Program-made: the position numbers and the translations under genes | Source: Acidobacteriota bacterium | GTDB taxonomy: Bacteria > Acidobacteriota > Blastocatellia > Pyrinomonadales > Pyrinomonadaceae | DNA length: 64,000 nt | Assembly (NCBI GenBank): GCA_019639155.1 | Contig: JAHBSJ010000005.1 | Span: 62,001 to 126,000, forward strand | Direction: 5' to 3' | Shown: in pieces, positions 7,759-15,950 of the stretch | Position numbering within the stretch: position 1 is the stretch's first letter | Layout of the letters: the number at the start of each line of letters is the position of its first letter | Notes under the pieces: generated by a model | Told to the model about the DNA's origin: nothing | Database searches by the model: none | Seen by the model: the letters and a program-made list of their open reading frames with translations, nothing else

Positions 7759-9183
7759 ATGGGAAAGATTGTAAAGTTTTGTAACTCCTGTGAGGAAAGT
7801 TTCGCCGAAAAGTTCGCGTTTTGTCCGAACTGCGGCGCAGGTTTGCAGGCCTTTGAGATGAACCCAGTGGCGGCACAAGAGGTGGAAATGCCTGCTGCGG
7901 CTGCCACGCCGCCGACTCCGGAACCGCCGTCGGCTGTCTCTGAAGTTGGAACCAAGTCAGTTGCCTCTGAGCCTTTTGAAATTGAGTCAGCGGCAATGGA
8001 AGAGGAAGAGGCAATGGCAGCGGCGTTCGCTTCGGAAGAAGGAGAGGCGATCCTGGAAGATCTTGGCAATATTCAGGAGTCACCGGCGGTATTCGAAACA
8101 GCGGACGCTCCCCTAGAGTATGACGAGATCCAAGAGATAGAAGTTGAAGGGGCGTCCGATGCTGCGGACTCTGAGGAGATCGACATCCCGGAATATGTGG
8201 ACAGCCCGATCGACTATCCTACATTCGAGGACGATAGGCATTCAGATAAGAGTGCCGTTCTTGCCGCAGATGACGTTTTTCACGTAACGGTTATCGAGGA
8301 CAAGAACACGGGCCAGCGTAACTCGCTGATGATGGGTGCGTTCATGCTGGTGACGTTCACCGTGATATCGGGCCTCGTTTACAACATTTTCAGCAAGGAC
8401 CTCGAGGTCGGCTCGATCAATGATGACATTTTCAATGCGGTACTTGTAGAAGATGTGCCGATGACCGTTGAGGAAGAGCAGCAGAAACTAAGAGATAAGA
8501 AAGATGCCGGCGGCGGCGGCGGCGGCGGACGCGACGAAAAAGAGGAAACAACAAGAGGTGACCTCGCCGATCAATCGCCCAATCCGACAAGGCCTCCGGA
8601 CGCAAAGGTTTTCCGCAGCGATAACTTTGAGCTCAAAATGCCTCCTCCGCAGACGGAGGGCAACAGGACATTCGAAAAGAAATATGACCGCTGGGCTGAC
8701 CCGAACGGCCGATTTGAGAGCTTCTCTAACGGCACGGGCACCGGCGGCGGACAAGGCTCGGGCAGCGGCACAGGACAGGGAAGCGGCCGCGGAACCGGAG
8801 CCGGATCGGGTGACGGTTCGGGCAGCGGCAGCGGACTCGGTTCAGGAAACGGCAGCGGCACGGGCCGAGGCAATCAAGGTGATGACGATGGCCCTCCGCC
8901 GCGTCCGGTCGGCGTTACACAGCCATTGAAGATCTTGTCGAAGCCGCGTCCCGGATATACTGACGCCGCTCGTCAGAACAATGTTCAGGGCACCGTGATC
9001 CTTCGTGTTACGTTTCTGGGCTCAGGACAGGTAGGCAGCATCAGCGCGGTCAAAGGTCTTCCTTACGGCCTTACAGAACAGGCTATCGCGGCCGCAAGAC
9101 GCATGACATTCGAGCCCGCGAAACGCGACGGGATCGGCCAATCCGTAACCCGTCAGGTAGAATATACGTTCTCGATCTATTGA
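7759..9183 (+). CDS. TonB C-terminal domain protein with N-terminal zinc ribbon
   Basis: A 474-residue protein built as zinc ribbon (C8, C11, C22, C25), acidic Ala/Pro/Glu-rich cytoplasmic region to about 170, one membrane segment at about 188-212, a short Gly run, a long Gly/Ser/Thr repeat at about 325-373, and a TonB-C domain at about 390-474 (IKxxPRPGYTDAAR-like start, then TVILRVTFLGSGQV and RMTFEPAKRDG). TonB domains of this short kind carry energy or act as trans-envelope connectors. The zinc ribbon on the cytoplasmic side is not part of classical TonB and resembles proteins that sense or bind cytoplasmic partners. No exbB or exbD is nearby. The start at ATG 7759 has GGAG nine bases upstream; a GTG at 7744 is less likely. 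Confidence 0.85.
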   Translation: MGKIVKFCNSCEESFAEKFAFCPNCGAGLQAFEMNPVAAQEVEMPAAAATPPTPEPPSAVSEVGTKSVASEPFEIESAAMEEEEAMAAAFASEEGEAILEDLGNIQESPAVFETADAPLEYDEIQEIEVEGASDAADSEEIDIPEYVDSPIDYPTFEDDRHSDKSAVLAADDVFHVTVIEDKNTGQRNSLMMGAFMLVTFTVISGLVYNIFSKDLEVGSINDDIFNAVLVEDVPMTVEEEQQKLRDKKDAGGGGGGGRDEKEETTRGDLADQSPNPTRPPDAKVFRSDNFELKMPPPQTEGNRTFEKKYDRWADPNGRFESFSNGTGTGGGQGSGSGTGQGSGRGTGAGSGDGSGSGSGLGSGNGSGTGRGNQGDDDGPPPRPVGVTQPLKILSKPRPGYTDAARQNNVQGTVILRVTFLGSGQVGSISAVKGLPYGLTEQAIAAARRMTFEPAKRDGIGQSVTRQVEYTFSIY

Positions 9184-9206
9184 TCTCCTAAAAATGCCGA
9201 AAGTTG

Positions 9207-9237
9207 AAAAGGCTGCCCTTTGAGGCAGCCTTTTTTT
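9207..9237. terminator. Rho-independent terminator between convergent genes
   Basis: The arms AAGGCTGCC (9209-9217) and GGCAGCCTT (9224-9232) pair perfectly around a six-base loop and are followed by a run of T to 9237. It follows the TonB-C stop by 25 bases. Preceding A bases make it usable in the other direction as well, and its T run overlaps the stop codon of the small zinc-ribbon gene on the minus strand. Confidence 0.9.
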
Positions 9238-9511
9238 ATATGAAAACTACGGTCTGCGATGACGGAATATCAAAACGTTTACGGCAGCGCATATTTTTAC
9301 ACCCTAAGACGTCGTCGATCCGAACCATGTAATCGCGTGACTTTTCAATGCGGCTGCGGTCGTCGCGGTTCAAATTCTTAGGCAGGTTTCTCTTTTTTGT
9401 TCGCCGCAGCCATCTGACGTCGTATTCATTCGATTCGCGGCAATGCGGACAAGAGAATGCTGCTCGCTTGTTCTCCTGTTTCTCGTCGAATATGTCCCGT
9501 TCTTGCAGCAT
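9236..9511 (-). CDS. Small zinc-ribbon protein of unknown function
   Basis: A 91-residue basic protein with one CPHC pair near residue 21 and a second CKNMRC pair near residue 74, spaced as a possible four-cysteine zinc site. Between them is a charged, Arg/Lys-rich segment. It is the last gene of the glgP operon. I start it at the ATG at 9511, which overlaps the stop of the DUF971 gene as TAATG and has GGGAG eight bases upstream; the frame extends to 9526 but that start lacks a ribosome site. I do not recognise the family. Confidence 0.65.
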   Translation of the reverse strand: MLQERDIFDEKQENKRAAFSCPHCRESNEYDVRWLRRTKKRNLPKNLNRDDRSRIEKSRDYMVRIDDVLGCKNMRCRKRFDIPSSQTVVFI

Positions 9512-9798
9512 TAGGTGAGCTCCCAAAGATAGTTGAATGAAAAGATGCCCGTATCATGGCCGTCTGAAAAATGAAAATTCAGCGCGTAGCGGCCGACGAT
9601 CGATATTGAGTTGAATTTGATATCGTCCGGTATCGAACTCTCGTCAAGCATCTTCTCGCCGGTCCATTCGTTGACGCAGCCCGCACATGGGCACGCACGC
9701 CTAAGGCGCGGCGCGGTAAATCGAGACACTCGGCCGTCCGACCATTCGATCGAGATCTCAGCGTCGTTCTCTTCGATAATTTTAACGGGTTCGATCAT
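9511..9798 (-). CDS. DUF971 domain protein
   Basis: A 95-residue single-domain DUF971 protein (the GBBH-like N-terminal fold). The diagnostic pieces are LRRACPCAGCVNEWTGE at about residues 32-48 and the C-terminal IVGRYALNFHFSDGHDTGI followed by FNYLWEL. Stand-alone members are small soluble proteins that have been linked by neighbourhood to Fe-S cluster carriers and to Mrp-type ATPases, but no such gene is here. It overlaps both neighbours by one to four bases, so its level is likely set by translational coupling within the glgP operon. Confidence 0.9.
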   Translation of the reverse strand: MIEPVKIIEENDAEISIEWSDGRVSRFTAPRLRRACPCAGCVNEWTGEKMLDESSIPDDIKFNSISIVGRYALNFHFSDGHDTGIFSFNYLWELT

Positions 9799-10511
9799 CT
9801 TCCAAATGACGAGACGCTTTCGCCGAATCGCTGCGTTTCAAGCGGAAAAACCTTTCTGTATGCGACCGCTGTCGCTGCCATTATCAGCGGCAAAACGAGA
9901 TAAATGCCGACACACAGCATCAGGTATCCGAGTATCGTCAATCCGAACGCCACCGCTATCAATCCTGTAATGCCGCCCAAATTCTGCCAGCTTGCACGCG
10001 AACTCAATCGAATAGCCTGCATCGCAGTCAATTTATGCTCAGCGATGAGCGGATACGCAAAGATCAGCAGCGAGTGAAGTCCGACCATGATGATGCCAAG
10101 CACGAGTTCAACTGCGATCAGGATACCAATGAATATTAGAAGCTCTTCCTGACTCATTCGCTCGCCGGCAAGTGCCATAACTACCATCGGAATGTAAATT
10201 CCCAACAGCATCACGAAAAATGGCCCAACAATGATTATCGTCAGCAATAGGCTTGGCAAAAAACGGTCAAAGCCCTTGAAAAGCAATTGCAGGTCGGCTT
10301 TACCGCCGTCGATCTTTGCAAGCAGTGCCATATAGATGCCGCACATCATCGGCCCGATCAGGACTATCGGAACAAGGCTGGCTACTACCATGCCGAGCAG
10401 CGTAATTGCAAAGATCAGCCAGTATTCATCCTTGATGAGCTGCCAGGTTTCCTTGAATAGCTCTATCGGTTGAATGACGCCGACGCGAAACTGTTCCTGC
10501 TCGATATTCAT
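9795..10511 (-). CDS. Multi-pass membrane protein of unknown function
   Basis: A 238-residue protein with about five to six hydrophobic segments and a short cytoplasmic N-terminus. The layout, with an amphipathic DEYWLIF stretch, a Gly-rich loop at TMs 1-2 and a conserved-looking SSRASWQNLGGI segment before the last helices, resembles the DUF975/DUF4013 class of bacterial membrane proteins. No catalytic motif is visible. It overlaps glgP upstream and DUF971 downstream by four bases each (ATGA), so it is expressed with them. Confidence 0.75.
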   Translation of the reverse strand: MNIEQEQFRVGVIQPIELFKETWQLIKDEYWLIFAITLLGMVVASLVPIVLIGPMMCGIYMALLAKIDGGKADLQLLFKGFDRFLPSLLLTIIIVGPFFVMLLGIYIPMVVMALAGERMSQEELLIFIGILIAVELVLGIIMVGLHSLLIFAYPLIAEHKLTAMQAIRLSSRASWQNLGGITGLIAVAFGLTILGYLMLCVGIYLVLPLIMAATAVAYRKVFPLETQRFGESVSSFGR

Positions 10512-12604
10512 AACTTATAGATCTCCGTTATGTAATCGTTCACCATTCTGTCGCTTGAGAACTGTGGCGTGAGCGTGTCGATAGAATTACGCATCATTCG
10601 GATCCACGCTTTTGGCAGACCATCCGAGCCGCGATCATAGAATGCGGGTATGACGCTGTTTTCAAGTACATCGTAAAACGATGCCGAGTCGTTTTTATCC
10701 ATCTCTTCGTCTGTCAGTTCTTTTTCCAGATCGCCGATCGCAAATCCGTTCTCGCCGTTGTATCCTTCGATCCACCAGCCGTCGAGTATCGACATATTCA
10801 GTACGCCGTTCATCGCCGCCTTCATTCCGCTGGTGCCGCTGGCTTCCATCGGACGGAGGGGCAGATTGAGCCAAACGTCAACACCGTGCACTAAATAGCG
10901 TGCTACCTCCTGATCATAATCCTCAACAAATACCGCTCGCCGCTGCCATCCGGAATCGTGATTAATGCTCATCAGTTCCTGCAGGATCGTCTTCGCGGTG
11001 TTGTCCTGCGGGTGAGCCTTGCCGGCGAAAACGAACTGCACCGGACGCTGCTCATCATCAACCAGCCGCAGCAAACGGTCAATGTCGGAAAATATCAGGC
11101 TCCACCGTTTGTAGGCGGCAACGCGGCGTGCAAAACCGATGGTCAATGCGTCGGGGTCAAGCAAGCTCGACGTATCGCGATGTTCGTTGATGGTTTGGGT
11201 CGAGCCGGTCGCTGATGAACGTGTCCGCTCGCGTAAGAAAGTTATTAACAGCCGCTTTAGACGACAATGGGCATCCCAAAGCTCGCCGTCATCGCAGCCA
11301 TTTCGCAATACGTCTTGTAATAGCGGTGCGATCCACGTCGGCGAATGAACGCCGTTAGTAACATGAGTGATCGGGACGTCGTTCTCAGAGTCGAGCTTCG
11401 GAAACATCTTCTTCCAGAGCCCGCGCGATACTTCGCCGTGCTTTTCACTAACGCCGTTCGATGAGCGGCACATACGGATAGCGAGCGGCGTCATGCCAAA
11501 AAACTCAGCGTCGTCGGTAAGATCCGAACGCCCGAGAGCCAAAAACTCATTATCGGTCAACTTTAGCGCCGCGATGAACTCGTCGCTGAAACACTCGCGA
11601 AGCAGCTTCGGTTCGAACATATCATTGCCCGCCGCCACGGGCGTATGAGTCGTAAAAACACACATTTCGCGTACACTTTCCACCGCGTCGGCAAATCCTG
11701 CATCAGTGTTCTCTTCGAGGTATTCGCGTGCCAATTCGAGCGTCGAAAACGCTGCGTGGCCTTCGTTCAGATGGTAAACCTCGGGCGAAATGCCGAGCTT
11801 TCTCAGGAGCCTGACGCCGCCTATTCCGAGCAGCTTTTCCTGAACGATACGCGTCTCGGTATCGCCGCCGTAAAGGTGTCCGGTGATCAGGCGGTCGTCG
11901 TCGCTGTTCTCCGGCATATTCGAATCCAGCAAATAAAGCCGTATGCGTCCGACGTTTGCGAGCCAGGCTCGTGCCGTTACCTCACGTCCGCGAATATGCA
12001 CGCAAACAGTTATCGGCGAGCCTTCGCCGTCAACAACCGGGGTCAAAGCCAGATCGCTTTCAAATAGATCGTTGTACGTTTCGTTTTGCCAACCGTCGTG
12101 GCCGATACGCTGTCGAAAATAGCCGTAACGGTAAAACAATCCGATCGCGGCCAGAGGCGTATTCAGATCGCTTGCGGACTTCAAATGATCGCCCGCCAAA
12201 ATGCCCAGCCCGCCCGAATAATTCGGCAGCGAGTGGTGGACGCCGTATTCGGCACAAAAATATGCAATTCGGCTGCCGGTATCCAATTCGAGATATTCTT
12301 CAAACGCACGGCTTACGCCCGCCAGCCTCTGTAAATAAAGGGAATCGGTCGCTCGACGCCGAAGCTCGAATTCGCCGATCCGACGCAGCAACGCACGCGG
12401 GTTCTGTTCGCATTCGTCCCAAAGTACAGGGTCAATGTCGCGGAAAAGCGATGTCGCTTCCGGATGCCACGACCACCAAAAGTTCCGCGAAAGAGCCTCC
12501 AGCTCATTGAGCTGAGGCGGTAATTCACGGTTCAATTCAAAATCCTGTCTAAATACCGGCGAGGGTTGGGCTTGTGTTGAGATGTCTTTCGAGGCCTCCG
12601 TCAT
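10508..12604 (-). CDS. glgP: Alpha-glucan (glycogen) phosphorylase, DUF3417 type
   Basis: A 698-residue glycogen/maltodextrin phosphorylase (GT35), which releases glucose-1-phosphate from alpha-1,4-glucans in the cytoplasm. Residues about 30-110 are the DUF3417 region (LEALSRNFWWSWHPEA). The core has the entry block RIAYFCAEYGVHHSLPNYSGG and HLNEGHAAF. The pyridoxal-phosphate signature EASGTSGMKAAMNGV is near residue 580, with its Lys. The protein is a little shorter than the 850-residue members of the alpha-glucan phosphorylase subfamily, lacking much of the C-terminal extension. It is the first gene of a four-gene overlapping operon and is divergent from mtnA. Confidence 0.94.
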   Translation of the reverse strand: MTEASKDISTQAQPSPVFRQDFELNRELPPQLNELEALSRNFWWSWHPEATSLFRDIDPVLWDECEQNPRALLRRIGEFELRRRATDSLYLQRLAGVSRAFEEYLELDTGSRIAYFCAEYGVHHSLPNYSGGLGILAGDHLKSASDLNTPLAAIGLFYRYGYFRQRIGHDGWQNETYNDLFESDLALTPVVDGEGSPITVCVHIRGREVTARAWLANVGRIRLYLLDSNMPENSDDDRLITGHLYGGDTETRIVQEKLLGIGGVRLLRKLGISPEVYHLNEGHAAFSTLELAREYLEENTDAGFADAVESVREMCVFTTHTPVAAGNDMFEPKLLRECFSDEFIAALKLTDNEFLALGRSDLTDDAEFFGMTPLAIRMCRSSNGVSEKHGEVSRGLWKKMFPKLDSENDVPITHVTNGVHSPTWIAPLLQDVLRNGCDDGELWDAHCRLKRLLITFLRERTRSSATGSTQTINEHRDTSSLLDPDALTIGFARRVAAYKRWSLIFSDIDRLLRLVDDEQRPVQFVFAGKAHPQDNTAKTILQELMSINHDSGWQRRAVFVEDYDQEVARYLVHGVDVWLNLPLRPMEASGTSGMKAAMNGVLNMSILDGWWIEGYNGENGFAIGDLEKELTDEEMDKNDSASFYDVLENSVIPAFYDRGSDGLPKAWIRMMRNSIDTLTPQFSSDRMVNDYITEIYKL

Positions 12605-12672
12605 TATTGCGAGTGGTTACTAAGCGAATATAAACGAACCGGCGACGAGTCGCAAATAGGTTTCGTGTCCGC

Positions 12673-12688
12673 TATAATTTTGACTTTT
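12673..12688 (+). promoter_or_regulatory. -10 element of a nearly leaderless mtnA promoter
   Basis: A perfect TATAAT at 12673-12678 lies ten bases before the mtnA ATG at 12689. Transcription would begin only a few bases before the start codon. No Shine-Dalgarno is present between them, and no good -35 is seen 17 bases upstream. Confidence 0.55.
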
Positions 12689-13744
12689 ATGAAACTCGAT
12701 ATCATTCCCGTTAAATGGTCGGACGAAGGCGTTTTGATGCTGGATCAGCGTCTGCTGCCGACGGAAGAGAAATGGCTTACGCTCCGCACCTATAACGAGG
12801 TCGCGGTCGGCATCAAGGATATGGTCGTCCGAGGTGCACCGGCGATAGGCGTTTCGGCGGCGTATGGCGTCGCTTTGGCGGCCAAGACGTTCGTCGGCAC
12901 GGACATCACCGACCTCGAGGACGAGATCGAATTTGCAAGCGACGTTATCGGCAAAACGCGGCCGACCGCCGTCAATCTTTTCTGGGCCATAGACCGCATG
13001 AAACGCACATTCCTTGCGGCAAAAGATGCAGGGAAGTCGGTCATCGAGATCAAGCAGATCCTGATCGACGAATCAAAGGCCATCCACGACGAAGACATCG
13101 AAGCTCAACGCCTGATCGCCAAATTCGGCGGCGAACTGCTCAACGATAACGACTCCGTGCTAACACACTGCAACGCCGGTGCACTCGCGACCGGCGGCGT
13201 TTGGGGCACGGCGTTGGGCGTTATTCGCGGTGCTGTGGACCAGGGGAAAAATGTAACGGTTTACGCCGACGAGACGCGGCCCTATCTGCAGGGAGCACGC
13301 CTGACCGCGTGGGAACTGATGCAGGACGACATTCCGGTTACGCTCATAACAGACAACATGTCGGGCCACGTTATGAAACGCGGCGACATTCACGCCGTCG
13401 TAGTGGGCAGCGACCGAATCGCGGCAAATGGCGACGTCGCCAACAAGATCGGCACGTACATGGTCGCAGTGCTTGCCAAACGCCACGGCATCCCGTTCTA
13501 TGTCGCGGCGCCGCTTTCGACGGTCGATATGAACTGCCCGACCGGCGACGACATTCCGATAGAAGAACGCGACCGCACCGAGGTCACGCACGTCAAAGAC
13601 ATCCAACTCGCCCCCGAAGGCGTCGGCATTACCAACTACGCTTTCGACGTCACCCCGAACGACCTCGTCACCGCGATCATCACCGAAAAAGGCGTCGCGA
13701 GAGCACCGTATGTCGAGAGTCTGAAAGCTCAGTTTGAATCGTGA
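12689..13744 (+). CDS. mtnA: S-methyl-5-thioribose-1-phosphate isomerase
   Basis: A 351-residue MtnA, converting 5-methylthioribose-1-phosphate to 5-methylthioribulose-1-phosphate in methionine salvage. The catalytic Cys is in THCNAGALATGG (near residue 160) and the catalytic Asp in VVGSDRIAANGD (near residue 240). Start MKLDIIPVKW at ATG 12689 matches the family, whereas an in-frame GTG at 12665 would place the start inside the promoter. Other salvage genes are not adjacent; metK and ahcY are in this window but 31 kb away. The eIF2B-alpha-like fold means some relatives use other sugar phosphates, but the motifs here are standard for MtnA. Confidence 0.95.
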   Translation: MKLDIIPVKWSDEGVLMLDQRLLPTEEKWLTLRTYNEVAVGIKDMVVRGAPAIGVSAAYGVALAAKTFVGTDITDLEDEIEFASDVIGKTRPTAVNLFWAIDRMKRTFLAAKDAGKSVIEIKQILIDESKAIHDEDIEAQRLIAKFGGELLNDNDSVLTHCNAGALATGGVWGTALGVIRGAVDQGKNVTVYADETRPYLQGARLTAWELMQDDIPVTLITDNMSGHVMKRGDIHAVVVGSDRIAANGDVANKIGTYMVAVLAKRHGIPFYVAAPLSTVDMNCPTGDDIPIEERDRTEVTHVKDIQLAPEGVGITNYAFDVTPNDLVTAIITEKGVARAPYVESLKAQFES

Positions 13745-13761
13745 GATAGAGATATTTTCTG

Positions 13762-13770
13762 TGATAAAAT
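13762..13770 (+). promoter_or_regulatory. Extended -10 element before the small partner gene
   Basis: TGA followed by TAAAAT at 13765-13770 forms an extended -10, six bases from the ATG at 13777. This spacing predicts a leaderless mRNA. Only a weak AGG lies in the six bases between. Confidence 0.45.
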
Positions 13771-13776
13771 AGGTTA

Positions 13777-13992
13777 ATGCAGAATGCCGCCGCTCGATTT
13801 CAACTGCTGATGGAGCTTAGGCGGCTGGGCGAGCGAGCGTTCGTGCAAAAACTGCGGCAAAAGCATCCCGACATAACCCAAGAAGAGATCAACAAAGAAC
13901 TATGCACTTGGTATCGGATTCGTCCCGGTGCCGAGTTTGGCGACGGTGTAGGCCGCGTCGGTGACATGTCCAGATTTGAGAAGAACAATTGA
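13777..13992 (+). CDS. Small protein, putative partner of the AbiEii-type gene
   Basis: A 71-residue protein with a helical N-terminal half (RFQLLMELRRLGERAFVQKL), the segment HPDITQEEINKELCTWY, and a Gly/Asp-rich tail. I do not recognise a domain. Its stop TGA overlaps the TTG start of the nucleotidyltransferase gene, so the two are made together. Small genes in this position in front of AbiEii-like genes are commonly proposed antitoxins or specificity partners, but nothing here proves that. In some genomes similar short proteins with a TxEE helix precede nucleotidyltransferases without any shown toxin activity. Confidence 0.6.
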   Translation: MQNAAARFQLLMELRRLGERAFVQKLRQKHPDITQEEINKELCTWYRIRPGAEFGDGVGRVGDMSRFEKNN

Positions 13993-14585
13993 TCGATCAC
14001 CTTGAACAATATGTTAGGACGGTCGCCCGACACCTTCACGGGCTCGATGTCGATTTTGCGGTCGTCGGCGGTATTGCGGTTTCTCTTCGCACGACGGAAC
14101 GATTTACCAAAGACGTAGATTTCGCGATCTCGGTCGATAGCGATGCCGACGCTGAAGTGATCGTGGATTCGCTTCGCAAAGCGGATTTCAGGATCGCCAT
14201 GTTTCTTGAACGCGAAGACGACGGAAAGTTGATGACCGTTCGGCTAAATTCGGGAGGAGACGTTGAGGTTTTTGTCGATCTGCTCTTCGCAACCTCGGGC
14301 ATTGAGAAAGAGATAGTTGATAGTTCGACGCCATTTGAGGTTTTTCCCGGTTTGGTGACAAAATTGGCGACGATCTCGAGCCTTATTGCAATGAAAGTGC
14401 TTTCCGCGAATTGGGAATCCCGCCCGCAAGATATTCTCGATCTACAGTATCTAATAAAAGATGCGACCGATGACGAGATCGCTCAAGCAAGATCATTAAC
14501 CAACCTCATCACCGCTCGCGGCTACAACCGCAACAAGGACCTGCAGGCTGAACTGGACAAATATCTTGCTCAATTTCGCTCCTGA
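13989..14585 (+). CDS. Nucleotidyltransferase, AbiEii/AbiGii-like
   Basis: A 198-residue protein of the nucleotidyltransferase superfamily. The core reads VVGGIAVSLRTTERFTKDVD with Gly27-Gly28 and the metal-binding pair D42 and D44, and a third acidic residue in VEVFVDLLF near residue 94. The C-terminal half has LIAMKVLSANWESRPQDILDL, the segment typical of AbiEii-like and similar DNA-polymerase-beta-fold toxins, where Lys and Asp residues complete the site. It starts with TTG overlapping the stop of the 71-residue gene. It could be the toxin half of a toxin-antitoxin pair or an unrelated nucleotidyltransferase. The fold call is firm, the biological role is not. Confidence 0.75.
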   Translation: MIDHLEQYVRTVARHLHGLDVDFAVVGGIAVSLRTTERFTKDVDFAISVDSDADAEVIVDSLRKADFRIAMFLEREDDGKLMTVRLNSGGDVEVFVDLLFATSGIEKEIVDSSTPFEVFPGLVTKLATISSLIAMKVLSANWESRPQDILDLQYLIKDATDDEIAQARSLTNLITARGYNRNKDLQAELDKYLAQFRS

Positions 14586-14624
14586 TCTACGAATACTTCT
14601 GCCAGGTCGGTGGTCAGTAAAGTA

Positions 14625-15362
14625 ATGGGCGTTGGCGTCACACTTATAAAAGATCTGAGGTTCGTGTTCGGAGCGATGCTTTGTTTCGCGAGCGCTTTTG
14701 TCATCGGGGCGTTTCACGTTGGCGTTGTCTTTCTTTTTGGGATCCCGGTAATTTTGTTGGTTGTAGGGATCGTGTTTTTATTGCTGTCGAAGGCGGCGAA
14801 ACTAGCAAAATCCGTCGTCCTACTCGTGACCATTGCGATCATCCCATCAACGTTCGCAGTTACCATGTATCTACGGACCGCAGAGCCCGAGGTATTCCTG
14901 ATCCCTCAGCACCATCGCGGCGAGATAGTCGTTTTTCTCGACGAGCCCTGCGGTGGCGAGCCGGTTCTCGAGAACGGGAGCAGAATCTATTCGATAGGCG
15001 ATGATGGCATTCTAATAACCAGATCAAAGATAAATGACGGTTACCTCAACAGAAAGTTTTTCTTACTGACCGCCGAAGGCGACCGAAAACCGATGCCCGA
15101 GTTTCAACGGCAGGATTTCGACACTGAAAAGAAAGAATGGGAGCTATTCGGTCAACCTATTCCTGTCGAATCATTCAGTCCTGAAACCGTCGGTGTATTT
15201 TGGGCGTACGGAAGCAAAACCTACCAAATATCAAGAAACTCGATCTCCTATGTTGTAGGTTCTTACAACGACCGTAAGCGTGACAGCAAAACACGGGAAC
15301 ACGAGTTGAATAAATTTGCCGAACGAGCTGACAAGCTACTACAAGAATGTCGTGAAAAGTGA
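14625..15362 (+). CDS. Membrane protein, possible DUF6843 family
   Basis: About 245 residues. Residues 1-75 hold three hydrophobic segments, and the rest is a soluble domain beginning at VFLIPQHHRGEIVVFLD and continuing with GSRIYSIGDDGILITRSKIN. That pattern, an IPxxxxG-like strand then a bioriented beta domain, recalls DUF6843, but I am working from memory of the family. The C-terminus is a charged helix. ATG at 14625 is chosen; a GTG at 14610 is in frame. There is no strong ribosome site. The gene stands alone between the AbiEii-like gene and a minus-strand orphan. Confidence 0.6.
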   Translation: MGVGVTLIKDLRFVFGAMLCFASAFVIGAFHVGVVFLFGIPVILLVVGIVFLLLSKAAKLAKSVVLLVTIAIIPSTFAVTMYLRTAEPEVFLIPQHHRGEIVVFLDEPCGGEPVLENGSRIYSIGDDGILITRSKINDGYLNRKFFLLTAEGDRKPMPEFQRQDFDTEKKEWELFGQPIPVESFSPETVGVFWAYGSKTYQISRNSISYVVGSYNDRKRDSKTREHELNKFAERADKLLQECREK

Positions 15363-15411
15363 ACTTAGCTGGTTCGCAACATCTTTTTAGGCCTTCGACA
15401 AAGTTAACACG

Positions 15412-15831
15412 TTATTTCGTCTTTTTCGTCCACCCAGTCCGCGGCGGAAGCGGGCGGACGGCGCGGTATGAGCGGACGCGTGTCGCGAGTTCGAGCACAA
15501 GGACACCGTTTTCGATGCGGGCGTTGGGGAATCGGACGGTGAATTCCAGCTTAATGTCGTATTTGATCAGGAACCGCAGCGCATGAAAACGATAGGCTCC
15601 CGAACGGTTGGTCGCATACACTTGAAAAGCGTTGACCGTGTTGGCCGTAACGGGGCGGATGCCGATGGCGTCGGTCTCGGCGTCCCACAACAACACGACA
15701 TGTGTAGGCTCGCCGAGTGCCTCAAAGGCATTTCTGCTCAGCAGGATCGTGCCCGCCGGCGAGATCGATACGTGCAGCTTTGCTATCCGCGGCGTGCCCG
15801 GATCGTCAAATTCCTGCCATCTGCGATACAT
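15412..15831 (-). CDS. Orphan 139-residue protein downstream of a phased repeat array
   Basis: A 139-residue soluble protein starting MYRRWQEFDDPGTPRIAKL at ATG 15831. Two blocks stand out: HVSISPAGTILLSRNAFEAL then HVVLLWDAETDAIGIRP, and ALRFLIKYDIKLEF followed by RIENGVLVLEL. Proteins with this beta-rich layout are scattered through actinobacteria, acidobacteria and phages and remain uncharacterised; the strand pattern resembles swapped-hairpin AbrB-like folds, which is only an analogy. The upstream 226 bases are packed with short repeats, which suggests that the gene's expression is under tight control, possibly by its own product. A longer frame to 15909 would add a Cys-rich N-terminus read from the repeats and is not supported. 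Confidence 0.65.
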   Translation of the reverse strand: MYRRWQEFDDPGTPRIAKLHVSISPAGTILLSRNAFEALGEPTHVVLLWDAETDAIGIRPVTANTVNAFQVYATNRSGAYRFHALRFLIKYDIKLEFTVRFPNARIENGVLVLELATRVRSYRAVRPLPPRTGWTKKTK

Positions 15832-15844
15832 ATTTGCGAAGATA

Positions 15845-15940
15845 GCACAGATGCACAGATGTTGCAAGTGTGACACAAGGGATTTGCTGAACTGTGATAG
15901 GTGTGACATTCGTCGCCGTTGTGCAAAGTGTGCAAATGCA
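15845..15940. repeat. Cluster of short direct repeats before the orphan gene
   Basis: GCACAGAT occurs twice in tandem at 15845-15860. GTGTGACA occurs at 15868-15875 and again at 15901-15908. GTGCAAA occurs at 15921-15927 and 15930-15936. All lie between the start codon at 15831 and the GGTCA array, in the likely promoter and 5' leader of the orphan gene. No clear -10 or -35 can be chosen among them. Confidence 0.6.
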
Positions 15941-15950
15941 AGGATCCGGC

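Noticed and set aside
8504..8929. Second frame across the Gly/Ser repeat of the TonB-C gene
   Set aside because: The open frame arises from the repeat composition. The TonB-C frame has both a membrane segment and the TonB-C domain.
13201..13737. Plus-strand 178-residue frame rich in Arg, Pro and His inside mtnA
   Set aside because: It lies fully within mtnA in another frame and has the biased composition of a shadow frame. mtnA has all its motifs.
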